Below, one piece after another: positions 8,549-14,792 of a DNA stretch of 17,636 nucleotides (positions are counted from its first letter, which is position 1; each line of letters starts with the position of its first letter). The notes under the pieces are model-generated. The model was given only the letters and a program-made list of their open reading frames with translations. It was not told where the DNA came from and searched no databases. The position numbers were made by a program, and so were the translations under genes. Source of the DNA: an uncultured Roseovarius sp. (GTDB lineage Bacteria; Pseudomonadota; Alphaproteobacteria; Rhodobacterales; Rhodobacteraceae); contig CAKSUL010000038.1 in assembly GCA_934501475.1 (NCBI GenBank), positions 1 through 17,636 on the forward strand, in the 5' to 3' direction.

Positions 8549-8755
8549 ATGACAATGAACATGGGTAAATATGACCGTGGGGTGCGCCTGGTGGTGGGAA
8601 TCATCCTGCTGATCGCGGCCTTTACCACGACATGGGGCGCGGCGGGCTGGCTGCATTGGGCGATGATCGTCGTCGGCGTGATCTTTGCCGCGACCGCGCT
8701 GATCGGAAGCTGCCCGCTCTATTCGATCTTCGGGATCCGCACCTGCCGGAACTGA
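8549..8755 (+). CDS. Small membrane protein, DUF2892 (YgaP-like transmembrane domain)
   Basis: A 68-residue inner-membrane protein with two hydrophobic helices (about residues 12-27 and 36-53), preceded by the short basic start MGKYDRGVRLVVG and ending in CPLYSIFGIRTC, which carries Cys55 and Cys66. This is the pattern of the stand-alone DUF2892 family, which matches the C-terminal membrane domain of E. coli YgaP, a rhodanese-membrane fusion. Biochemical function is not established. A purine-rich AAAGGGGG lies 7 bases before the ATG at 8549; a second ATG at codon 3 and a third at codon 5 are also possible. It is the only gene after the Crp/Fnr regulator on this strand and ends shortly before a strong hairpin. 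Confidence 0.87.
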   Translation: MTMNMGKYDRGVRLVVGIILLIAAFTTTWGAAGWLHWAMIVVGVIFAATALIGSCPLYSIFGIRTCRN

Positions 8756-8789
8756 GCGTTTGTGTGATACCCACGGCCCTGCACATTCT

Positions 8790-8828
8790 GGCCGGGAGCA
8801 CCTCTTGCCGGGGTGGTCCCGGCCATTT
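8790..8828 (+). terminator. Terminator after the DUF2892 gene
   Basis: GGCCGGGAGCACC (8790-8802) pairs with GGTGGTCCCGGCC (8812-8824) with a single mismatch and a 9-base loop, then ATTT. A very stable stem, 34 bases after the stop codon, with a short U-tract. Confidence 0.65.
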
Positions 8829-8887
8829 GTCATGAAATGACCCGGTCAGGCGTGCCCATCGCGCCCCGTCACGCCGGTGATTCTGGA

Positions 8888-8916
8888 TTAACAAAGCCCA
8901 ACAACATACTTATAAC
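8888..8916 (+). promoter_or_regulatory. Sigma70-like promoter facing rightwards into the tRNA-Tyr locus
   Basis: TTAACA (8888-8893), a 17-base spacer and TATAAC (8911-8916) match the sigma70 consensus at five of six and five of six positions. It sits in an unusually AT-rich stretch of about 50 bases (8887-8936). Transcription would run antisense through the tRNA-Tyr gene towards rlmB. Confidence 0.45.
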
Positions 8917-8984
8917 GCAAGATAATACTCCATAGAGACGAAGCGGATTCGCGCCGGGTGCCGGATGCTGAATTTTCGGAAAAA

Positions 8985-9068
8985 TGGTGGGCGACCCTGG
9001 AATCGAACCAGGCGTGCGTCTCCGCGAGGGAGTTACAGTCCCCTGCCACACCTTGCGGCCTGTCGCCC
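8985..9068 (-). tRNA. tRNA-Tyr (anticodon GUA)
   Basis: The 84 bases fold as a class II tRNA with encoded CCA. The acceptor is GGGCGAC/GTCGCCC with discriminator A. The D arm is GCC/GGC with GG in the loop. The anticodon stem GGGGA/TCCCT closes the loop CTGTAAC, giving anticodon GTA. A long variable arm of 14 bases contains GCG/CGC. The T arm is CCTGG-TTCGATT-CCAGG. The long variable arm and GTA together identify tyrosine. Position 8 is A and position 14 reads C, where nearly all tRNAs have U8 and A14. Five T residues follow the CCA. Confidence 0.95.
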
Positions 9069-9071
9069 ACT

Positions 9072-9094
9072 GTCAGGCGGCATGACCACCTGAC
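9072..9094 (-). other. Leader hairpin upstream of tRNA-Tyr
   Basis: On the minus strand GTCAGGTGG and CCGCCTGAC flank a 5-base loop and pair over nine positions with one G-U wobble. It lies between the tRNA-Tyr promoter and the mature 5' end, ending 4 bases before it, so it would form in the precursor transcript. Confidence 0.45.
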
Positions 9095-9103
9095 GTGGGC
9101 CGC

Positions 9104-9132
9104 TGATTACTAGCGCGCCCCGCACCCGTCAA
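9104..9132 (-). promoter_or_regulatory. Promoter of tRNA-Tyr
   Basis: On the minus strand TTGACG (9127-9132), a 17-base spacer and TAATCA (9104-9109) form a good sigma70 promoter. The expected start is near 9097, leaving about 30 bases of leader before the tRNA. Confidence 0.65.
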
Positions 9133-9149
9133 CCGCAAAATGCCGTTAT

Positions 9150-9181
9150 CGGGCAGGTGGCGAGGATTGCCCGGTCTTTTT
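9150..9181 (+). terminator. Possible intrinsic terminator before rlmB
   Basis: CGGGCA (9150-9155) pairs with TGCCCG (9168-9173) around a 12-base loop, followed by TCTTTTT (9175-9181). The stem is short but the T-run is good for this GC-rich DNA. It would stop transcription arriving from the promoter at 8888-8916. Confidence 0.4.
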
Positions 9182-9250
9182 GGCCTTCCACGCCGACAAA
9201 CCCGCATTCGGCGCTTGTATCCGGGGCGCGCCCTGCCCATGCTGCGCGGC

Positions 9251-10033
9251 ATGAAAAAACCGGATTGGGTCGTCAAGAAAGAGCAGGCAAAACGCGCATC
9301 AGCGTCCGAAACCGTGTGGTTGTTCGGGCTGCATGCGGTGCGCGATGCGTTGCAGAACCCCGCGCGCGAAAAACTGCGCCTGATCGTGACCAAGAACGCC
9401 GCCGACAAGCTGGCCGAGGCGATCGCCGTCTCCGGCATGGAGCCCGAAACTGTCGATCCGCGCAAGTTCAACGCACCGATTGATCCGCAATCGGTGCATC
9501 AGGGGGCCGCCCTCGAGGTGCGCGCGCTGGATTGGGGGGACATGCAGACGCTCTGTCTGGGTGACGGGCTGCGCGCGCCGCGCGTGATCCTGCTGGACCG
9601 GGTGACGGACCCGCATAACGTGGGCGCGATCCTGCGCTCGGCCGAGGTATTCGGCGCGCGCGCCGTCATCGCGCCGCGCCATCACTCGGCCCCCGAAACC
9701 GGCGCATTGGCCAAGACCGCATCCGGCGCGATGGAGCGTCAGCCCTATCTGCGCATCCGCAACCTTGCGGACGGTATCGCGCAGTTGCAGGCCATGGGCT
9801 ATCTGGTTCTGGGGCTGGACGGCGAGGCCGAGACCACCATCGAGGCCGCGCTCGAGGGCAGGCGCGACCGCCCTGTCGCGCTGGTGCTGGGGGCCGAGGG
9901 GCCGGGCCTGCGCCAGAAAACCCGCGAAAGCTGTGACATGCTGGTCAGGATCGGGTTTGCCGGGGCGTTCGGGTCGCTGAACGTGTCAAACGCGGCGGCG
10001 GTTGCGCTCTATGCCAGCCAGGAACGCTCCTGA
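9251..10033 (+). CDS. rlmB: 23S rRNA (guanosine-2'-O-)-methyltransferase, TrmH/SpoU family
   Basis: SAM-dependent ribose methyltransferase; in E. coli RlmB modifies G2251 of 23S rRNA. An N-terminal substrate-binding domain spans about residues 22-95 (WLFGLHAVRDALQNPAR, family signature G-x-H-A-V-x-x-A), followed by a SPOUT knot domain. Motif I is LLDRVTDPHNVGAILRSAEV with Asn123 and Arg129, motif II is VLGAEGPGLR with Glu216, and motif III is GSLNVSNAAAVALY with Asn244, Ser246 and Asn247. The start at 9251 gives 260 residues, close to the family. In-frame ATGs at 9239 (adds four residues) and 9140 also exist; 9140 is unlikely because the added part is not family-like and contains a terminator-like hairpin. 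No clear ribosome binding site is visible at any of them. It is divergent from tRNA-Tyr. Confidence 0.92.
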   Translation: MKKPDWVVKKEQAKRASASETVWLFGLHAVRDALQNPAREKLRLIVTKNAADKLAEAIAVSGMEPETVDPRKFNAPIDPQSVHQGAALEVRALDWGDMQTLCLGDGLRAPRVILLDRVTDPHNVGAILRSAEVFGARAVIAPRHHSAPETGALAKTASGAMERQPYLRIRNLADGIAQLQAMGYLVLGLDGEAETTIEAALEGRRDRPVALVLGAEGPGLRQKTRESCDMLVRIGFAGAFGSLNVSNAAAVALYASQERS

Positions 10034-10112
10034 GCGCGCAGCGGGGCAGGGCGCACGGATTGTTACAGAATTTCGCCTTTCGATCACAGCTGTATTACAA
10101 CCTCTTCCCAAG

Positions 10113-10226
10113 TTGAATCCGCTTCCTATCTCTATGGCAGAGGCGTCGAACCGGAACTTTGACGTTTCTCTTTACTGTCCCTCGTTCCGTGACTGGCGCC
10201 CTGAGCACAACTCAGGGTGCCTTTTT
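10113..10226 (+). ncRNA. Candidate small RNA ending in an intrinsic terminator
   Basis: The gap between rlmB and the CoA-binding gene has no convincing ORF, lower GC than its surroundings, and ends in a strong terminator. CGGAAC (10152-10157) and GTTCCG (10184-10189) can pair just upstream of the terminator stem. Weak promoter-like elements occur (TATTAC at 10093-10098; TTGAAT at 10113 with TCTATG at 10131), so the 5' end is uncertain. Alternatively this is only the 3' untranslated region of rlmB. Confidence 0.3.
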
Positions 10227-10228
10227 CT
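10195..10228 (+). terminator. Strong intrinsic terminator upstream of the CoA-binding gene
   Basis: GGCGCCCTGAG (10195-10205) pairs with CTCAGGGTGCC (10211-10221) over 11 bp with one G-U pair and a CACAA loop, followed directly by TTTTTCTT. Confidence 0.85.
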
Positions 10229-10270
10229 TGTGGGCTTGCAGCCGCGCGCGCAGTGGTTATCTATAGGCGC

Positions 10271-10699
10271 ATGAGCGAGACATATACAGATGATCATTTG
10301 CGCGACATCCTGCGCCGCACCCGGCGGATCGCAGTGGTGGGCGCGTCGATGAATCCCGAGCGGGCCAGCAATTATGTTGCGCGGTTCCTGATCGACAAGG
10401 GCTATGAGGTGGTGCCGGTCAATCCCGGCCACGCCGGTGAGACATTGTTCGGCGTGCCGGTGGTGGCGGAACTGGGCGATATCGTGGGCGATGTGGACAT
10501 GGTGGAGATCTTTCGCCGCTCCGAACATGTGCCGGCGGTCGTCGATGCGGCGCTGGCGCGGTTTCCGGATCTGCAAACGATCTGGATGCAGATCGGCGTG
10601 GAACATGACGGCGCGGCGCAAAAGGCGCGCGCGCGCGGTGTCGATGTGATCATGGACCGCTGTCCCAAGGTCGAATATCCGCGCGTGATCAAGGATTGA
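10271..10699 (+). CDS. CoA-binding domain protein, YccU family
   Basis: A 142-residue single-domain protein with the Rossmann fold of succinyl-CoA synthetase alpha N-terminal regions. The nucleotide loop is IAVVGASMNPERAS (residues 20-33). Then come GYEVVPVNPGHAGE (about 44-57), the DMVEIFRRSEHVP segment (76-88), WMQIGVEHDGAA (105-115) and the family end DRCPKVEYPRV (129-139). The family is conserved in bacteria, binds CoA in solved homologues, and has no firmly assigned role. The start at 10271 fits the family's N-terminus and leaves 42 bases after the upstream terminator; no good ribosome binding site is visible. It ends 15 bases before the convergent Dabb gene. Confidence 0.88.
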   Translation: MSETYTDDHLRDILRRTRRIAVVGASMNPERASNYVARFLIDKGYEVVPVNPGHAGETLFGVPVVAELGDIVGDVDMVEIFRRSEHVPAVVDAALARFPDLQTIWMQIGVEHDGAAQKARARGVDVIMDRCPKVEYPRVIKD

Positions 10700-10714
10700 T
10701 CTGCGGCGGACCTC

Positions 10715-11011
10715 TCAGACGCCTTCGGCCAGAAAATCGGCGGCGATGCGCATCTCGCGCATCGGGCGGACATGCGCGACACAGGCGTCATAGGTGGGGT
10801 GGGCCTTGAACGCGGCAAGCGCGGCCTCATCGGCGAATTCGGCATAGACCACCAGATCGGGCGAGGTGTGATTGATGGTGTCGCTTTGCATGTTGCGCCC
10901 CACCTCGAAATGATCGGCATGCGGGATCGTGGCCAGCATCATCAGCCCCTTGCGCACCGTTTCGACGTCCTGCCCCTCGCGGGCGCTGAAAAATACGATA
11001 TGTCGGATCAT
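10715..11011 (-). CDS. Dabb-family protein (stress-responsive alpha-beta barrel)
   Basis: A 98-residue protein that is a single ferredoxin-like Dabb domain, typically dimeric. The start MIRHIVFFSAREG gives the first strand with the conserved H-x-V-x-F pattern. The middle VGRNMQSDTINHTSPDLVVYAEFADEAALAAFKAHP and the closing strand around HVRPMREMRIAADF are typical. The domain occurs in stress proteins and in some cyclases; no reaction can be assigned here. It begins 23 bases after hisE on the same strand and so is probably the last gene of the hisA-F-E unit. It faces the CoA-binding gene tail to tail. Confidence 0.82.
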   Translation of the reverse strand: MIRHIVFFSAREGQDVETVRKGLMMLATIPHADHFEVGRNMQSDTINHTSPDLVVYAEFADEAALAAFKAHPTYDACVAHVRPMREMRIAADFLAEGV

Positions 11012-11034
11012 GGGATTGCCCTCTGTCTGGCTGG

Positions 11035-11346
11035 CTATCTGGGGCGGGCGGCCTTTTCGGCCAGCCCGGATTGTGTCTGACGGCGCTCAAGCTCGGCCAT
11101 CACGTCGCTGAGGGGCACATCGCGCGATTGCAGCATCACCAGCAGATGAAACAGCACATCCGCCGCCTCGCCGGTCAGGGCGGTGCGGTCGCCCCTGACC
11201 GCCTCGATGATGGCCTCGATCGCCTCTTCGCCGAATTTCTCGGCGCATTTTTCGGGACCCTTGGCCAGCAGTTTCGCGGTCCAGCTCTGGTCGGGGTCGG
11301 CGGTGGCGCGCGCGGCGATGGTGCGGGCCAGATCGTCAAGGGTCAT
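11035..11346 (-). CDS. hisE: Phosphoribosyl-ATP pyrophosphatase
   Basis: Second step of histidine synthesis: hydrolyses phosphoribosyl-ATP to phosphoribosyl-AMP and pyrophosphate. It is 103 residues, the size of a stand-alone HisE, so HisI must be encoded elsewhere. All-alpha MazG-like fold with the metal-binding motifs [17 protein letters not shown] and [24 protein letters not shown], and the typical N-terminal [17 protein letters not shown]. The start codon overlaps the hisF stop by four bases (ATGA on the minus strand), so the two are translationally coupled. Confidence 0.95.
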   Translation of the reverse strand: MTLDDLARTIAARATADPDQSWTAKLLAKGPEKCAEKFGEEAIEAIIEAVRGDRTALTGEAADVLFHLLVMLQSRDVPLSDVMAELERRQTQSGLAEKAARPR

Positions 11347-12107
11347 GCGCCTGTCCTCATCGGGATGCCGGCGGCGGCCATGTGATCCTTGGCCTGCTGG
11401 ATGGTGAAATCGCCGAAATGAAAGATCGACGCGGCCAGAACCGCGCTTGCGCCGCCCTCCAGCACGCCTTCGACAAGGTGATCCAGCGTGCCGACCCCGC
11501 CCGAGGCGATCACCGGCACATTCACCGCGTCGCTGATCGCACGGGTCAGCGGCAGGTTGAAACCGGCGCGCGTGCCGTCACGGTCCATCGAGGTCAGCAG
11601 GATCTCACCCGCGCCCCTGTCCGCGACAAGCTGGGCGAATTCCACGGCGTCGATGCCGGTGGGCCTGCGCCCGCCATGGGTAAAAATCTCCCACTTTCCG
11701 GGGCTTACGGTCTTGGCGTCGATGGCGACGACGATGCATTGGCTGCCGAACTGATCGGCGGCGATGCGCACCACCTCCGGGTCGGCGACGGCGGCGGAAT
11801 TGAAGCTGACCTTGTCCGCACCCGCCAGCAGTAGTGCGCGCACATCCGCCGCGCTGCGCACGCCGCCCCCCACGGTGAGGGGGATGTAGCATTGCTCGGC
11901 GGTGCGGCGCACCACGTCGAACATGGTCCCGCGGTTTTCATGGGTGGCGTGAATGTCGAGGAAGCACAGCTCATCCGCGCCGGCGGCGTCATAGGCGCGC
12001 GCCGATTCGACGGGATCGCCCGCATCCACCAGATCGACGAAATTCACGCCCTTGACGACACGGCCATCGGCCACGTCGAGGCAGGGAATGATGCGGATTT
12101 TAAGCAT
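11343..12107 (-). CDS. hisF: Imidazole glycerol phosphate synthase, cyclase subunit
   Basis: The cyclase half of IGP synthase: uses ammonia from HisH to convert PRFAR to imidazole glycerol phosphate and AICAR. It is a TIM barrel of 254 residues, as usual. The start [23 protein letters not shown] carries catalytic Asp11, and VVAIDAK carries Asp130. Phosphate-binding turns are at TVGGGVRS and IASGGVG. Start and length fit the family exactly. It lies downstream of hisA across a 133-base gap and overlaps hisE by four bases; its glutaminase partner hisH is in the other his block. Confidence 0.97.
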   Translation of the reverse strand: MLKIRIIPCLDVADGRVVKGVNFVDLVDAGDPVESARAYDAAGADELCFLDIHATHENRGTMFDVVRRTAEQCYIPLTVGGGVRSAADVRALLLAGADKVSFNSAAVADPEVVRIAADQFGSQCIVVAIDAKTVSPGKWEIFTHGGRRPTGIDAVEFAQLVADRGAGEILLTSMDRDGTRAGFNLPLTRAISDAVNVPVIASGGVGTLDHLVEGVLEGGASAVLAASIFHFGDFTIQQAKDHMAAAGIPMRTGA

Positions 12108-12196
12108 GCGCGGCCCACCCTTGGTCTGTCACGCGGATGTTTATGTGCAATCGCGCCGGGATGCCAGAGGGCGGGCGCGGTTTTGCGCGTGCCTGA

Positions 12197-12222
12197 CCCC
12201 ATCGGTGCGCCCCATCGGTGCG
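12197..12222. repeat. Two-copy 13-bp tandem repeat between hisA and hisF
   Basis: CCCCATCGGTGCG occurs twice in direct succession (12197-12209 and 12210-12222) in the 133-base gap, 19 bases downstream of the hisA stop on the minus strand. Probably a slippage product; no function is evident. Confidence 0.6.
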
Positions 12223-12240
12223 CCCGATCAGCCCGTCCGA

Positions 12241-12963
12241 TTAGCCCGCCAGCAGCGCCAGCGCCGCGCGCAGGTCTATCGCCCCGTCATACAGCGCGCG
12301 CCCCGATATGGCCCCGTTCAGCGGCGCGCCGCAATCGCGCAGCGCGATCAGATCCGCCATCGAACTGACCCCGCCCGAGGCAATGACCGGAATGCTGACC
12401 GCATGGGCAAGCGCGGCCGTGGCCTCGACATTGGGCCCCTGCATCGCGCCGTCGCGGTTGATGTCGGTATAGATGATCGCCGCCACGCCCGCATCCTCAA
12501 ACGAGCGGGCCAGATCGGTGACCATCACATCCGTCTCATGCGCCCAGCCCTTGGTCGCCACGCGCCCGTCGCGCGCGTCGATGCCCACGGCGACCTGCCC
12601 CGGAAAGGCGCGCGCCGCCTCGCGCACCAGCGCGGGGTTTTCCACCGCCACCGTGCCCAGGATCACCCGCGCCAGACCCTTGCCCAGCCAGCGCTCGATC
12701 GTCGCCATGTCGCGGATGCCGCCGCCCAGTTGCGCAGGCACCGCGCAGCGCGCCAGAATCGCTTCGACCGGGGCGGCGTTGACCGGCTCGCCCTCGAATG
12801 CGCCGTTGAGATCAACCAGATGCAGCCATTCGCACCCGGCCTCGACAAAGGCCTGCGCCTGCGCCGCCGGGTCATCGTTGAACACCGTCGCCTGGTCCAT
12901 TTCGCCACGGATCAGGCGCACGGCCTGCCCGTCCTTGAGGTCGATCGCGGGGTAGAGGATCAT
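12241..12963 (-). CDS. hisA: ProFAR isomerase (HisA)
   Basis: Catalyses the Amadori isomerisation of ProFAR to PRFAR, the step before IGP synthase. It is a TIM barrel of 240 residues, the family length. The start [21 protein letters not shown] has catalytic Asp8, and VGIDARDG has Asp129. Phosphate loops are LGGGIRD (79-85) and ASGGVSS (195-201). The start at 12963 is chosen because an upstream in-frame ATG (13023) would add 20 residues foreign to the family. It is the first gene of the hisA-hisF-hisE-Dabb unit, divergent from a DUF2147 gene. Confidence 0.97.
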   Translation of the reverse strand: MILYPAIDLKDGQAVRLIRGEMDQATVFNDDPAAQAQAFVEAGCEWLHLVDLNGAFEGEPVNAAPVEAILARCAVPAQLGGGIRDMATIERWLGKGLARVILGTVAVENPALVREAARAFPGQVAVGIDARDGRVATKGWAHETDVMVTDLARSFEDAGVAAIIYTDINRDGAMQGPNVEATAALAHAVSIPVIASGGVSSMADLIALRDCGAPLNGAISGRALYDGAIDLRAALALLAG

Positions 12964-12995
12964 GGGAATGCGCCTTGTTTGCCGGTTTGGGCCTC

Positions 12996-13023
12996 TCTTA
13001 AGCACGCCCTGCCGGATTTGCAA
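12996..13023 (-). promoter_or_regulatory. Candidate hisA promoter
   Basis: On the minus strand TTGCAA (13018-13023), a 16-base spacer and TTAAGA (12996-13001) give a plausible though imperfect sigma70 promoter about 33 bases before the hisA start. The two his blocks are separated by plus-strand genes, so hisA needs its own promoter. Confidence 0.4.
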
Positions 13024-13100
13024 CGCGACCCAACGTCAAACTTGATCGCACGGGCGGTCTTGCGGCAGAGTTGAGCGCAAAGGTCAGGGAGGACGAGACC

Positions 13101-13505
13101 ATGAAACATATAACCCAGAGAGTTGCCGCCGCTGCCGCCGTGGTTCTGCTCGGCGCCGGTATCGCCGCCGCCGCCGACCCGCTTGAGGGGATGTGGCGCA
13201 CCGCAGCGGATGACAATGGCAACAGCGGCCTGATCAAGGTCGCCCCCTGCGGCGCCAAGCTGTGCGGGACATTGGTCAAATCCTTCGGCCCCGATGGCAA
13301 GCCGATGCAAAGCGCCAATATCGGGCGTCAGATCATCTCGGAAACCGTGGCCAAGGGCGGGGGCCAATATACCGGCAAGGTGTATTCACCCGATCGCGGC
13401 AAGACCTATAATTCCAAGCTGAAGCTGAGCGGTGATTCGGTGGCCGTCAGCGGCTGTGTGCTGGGCATCTGCCGCGATGGCGGCACCTGGAAACGCGCCC
13501 GCTGA
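13101..13505 (+). CDS. Secreted DUF2147 family protein, copy 1
   Basis: A 134-residue protein with a Sec signal peptide (residues 1-24, an Ala-rich core ending AAA) and one DUF2147 domain. The mature part begins ADPLEGMWRTAADDNGNSGL, the usual domain start (G-x-W). The four cysteines, Cys50, Cys55, Cys119 and Cys124, form two C-x4-C pairs and are probably disulfides in the periplasm. Function of the family is unknown. GGGAGGA at 13088-13094 precedes the ATG at 13101; an in-frame upstream ATG would bury the signal peptide. It is divergent from hisA. A compact hairpin CCGGCG-CAA-CGCCGG (13512-13526) follows the stop. A second copy lies 203 bases downstream. Confidence 0.85.
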   Translation: MKHITQRVAAAAAVVLLGAGIAAAADPLEGMWRTAADDNGNSGLIKVAPCGAKLCGTLVKSFGPDGKPMQSANIGRQIISETVAKGGGQYTGKVYSPDRGKTYNSKLKLSGDSVAVSGCVLGICRDGGTWKRAR

Positions 13506-13708
13506 TTACGCCCGGCGCAACGCCGGCCCAAGCACCCGCCTGACCCTTGCAGCCATGCAACAAAAGCGGCGTGCAAGCGGGAATTCGCATATCCAGAACA
13601 CGCGTTGCTATGCAGGGCGGCGCGCCTGCTGTAAATTCTGTGTTCTCCGGCGTTTCAGTCGGGGTGCACGCCCCCGGTTCAGGGGGATCGCTGGTGGAGG
13701 ACAAGCCG

Positions 13709-14101
13709 GTGAAGAATTTCATTTTGACAGCAATATTCGTAGTGGTCGGCACCGTATCGGCGCAGGCGGCCGATCCCGTGCTCGGGATCTGGCAGGCCCC
13801 GCCGGATGGCAAGGGACAGATCGGCCATATCCAGATTGCCCCATGCGGCGCTGCGTTGTGCGGCACGATCATCCGGGCCTTTTCGCCAAACGGCAAACCT
13901 GTGGTCACGCCCAATGTCGGCAAGCGGCTGTTCTGGGACATGCAGCCCACAGGCAACGGAACCTATGGCAAGGGCCGGGTCTATGTGCCGGCACATAAAC
14001 GGGAATATGCCGCCAAGATGGCACTGACCGGCAAGAAGCTGTCGGTGAAGGGCTGCGTCGGGCCGGTCTGTCAGGGGCAGGTCTGGACCCGCGTCAAATG
14101 A
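13709..14101 (+). CDS. Secreted DUF2147 family protein, copy 2 (GTG start)
   Basis: A 130-residue paralogue of the preceding gene. Signal peptide residues 1-20 (MKNFILTAIFVVVGTVSAQA), then ADPVLGIWQAPPDGKGQIGHI. Cys46, Cys51, Cys116 and Cys121 keep the same two C-x4-C pairs, and motifs such as APCGAALCGT and NGKPV match the copy. The start is GTG at 13709: TGGAGG lies 8 bases upstream and it places the signal peptide at the N-terminus, whereas the upstream in-frame ATG (13547) would put about 54 unrelated residues before it. A CCCCC/GGGGG hairpin (13671-13686) sits just before the ribosome binding site. The gene runs convergently towards hisH, 47 bases away. Function unknown. Confidence 0.83.
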   Translation: MKNFILTAIFVVVGTVSAQAADPVLGIWQAPPDGKGQIGHIQIAPCGAALCGTIIRAFSPNGKPVVTPNVGKRLFWDMQPTGNGTYGKGRVYVPAHKREYAAKMALTGKKLSVKGCVGPVCQGQVWTRVK

Positions 14102-14148
14102 TGCGGGCCGACTGATCCGCTCCAAATGATGCCGGGGCGAAGAACGCT

Positions 14149-14787
14149 TTAAGGTGTCCAGCGCAGGAAGTTGGCAATCATCCGCAGGCCGGTGGCCTGG
14201 CTTTTCTCGGGGTGGAATTGCGTGCCGATGATGTTGTCGCGCCCGACCACGGCGGTGATGCGCGCACCGTATTCGACATGCGCCAGCAGATGCGCCGGGT
14301 CGGCCACGTCGAAATGCCAGGAATGCACGAAATAGGCGTGATGGCCTGACTCGATCCCGTCAAACACCGGGTGCGGCTGATCCAGCACCAGGTCGTTCCA
14401 GCCCATATGCGGCACTTTCAGGGCGGGGTTGGCCGGTGTGATCGCGCGCACGGTGCCGCCGATCCAGTCAAATCCGGCGGTCTCGGTATGTTCCAGCCCG
14501 CGCGTCGCGAGCATCTGCATCCCGATGCAGATCCCCATGAACGGGCGCGCGGCGTGGATCACCACCTCTTCGATGGCCTCGAACACGCCGCGATGATCGA
14601 ACAGCGCCGCGCGGCAGGCCGGAAACGCGCCATCACCGGGCAGCACCACGCGCGACGCGCGCCGGATCAGATCCGGGTCCGAGGTGACCACGACATCGCC
14701 TGCGCCGCCCTCGCGCGCCATGCGCTGAAACGCCTTTTCGGCGGAGTGCAGATTGCCGCTTTCGTAATCCACGATGACGGTGGTCAT
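14149..14787 (-). CDS. hisH: Imidazole glycerol phosphate synthase, glutaminase subunit
   Basis: Class I glutamine amidotransferase that releases ammonia from glutamine for HisF. 212 residues. The catalytic triad is visible: Cys87 in MGICIGMQML, and His192 and Glu194 in TQFHPEKSQ. The N-terminal VIVDYESGNLHSAEKAFQR and VVLPGDGAFPACRAAL are typical, as is KVPHMGWNDL (about 124-133). It starts 5 bases after the hisB stop on the same strand and is clearly cotranscribed with it. It is the last gene of this block and is separated from hisF by the DUF2147 pair and hisA. Confidence 0.97.
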   Translation of the reverse strand: MTTVIVDYESGNLHSAEKAFQRMAREGGAGDVVVTSDPDLIRRASRVVLPGDGAFPACRAALFDHRGVFEAIEEVVIHAARPFMGICIGMQMLATRGLEHTETAGFDWIGGTVRAITPANPALKVPHMGWNDLVLDQPHPVFDGIESGHHAYFVHSWHFDVADPAHLLAHVEYGARITAVVGRDNIIGTQFHPEKSQATGLRMIANFLRWTP

Positions 14788-14792
14788 GGCCG

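Noticed and set aside
12052..13074. Open frame of 340 codons on the plus strand opposite hisA
   Set aside because: Shadow of hisA; Arg- and His-rich with no domain.
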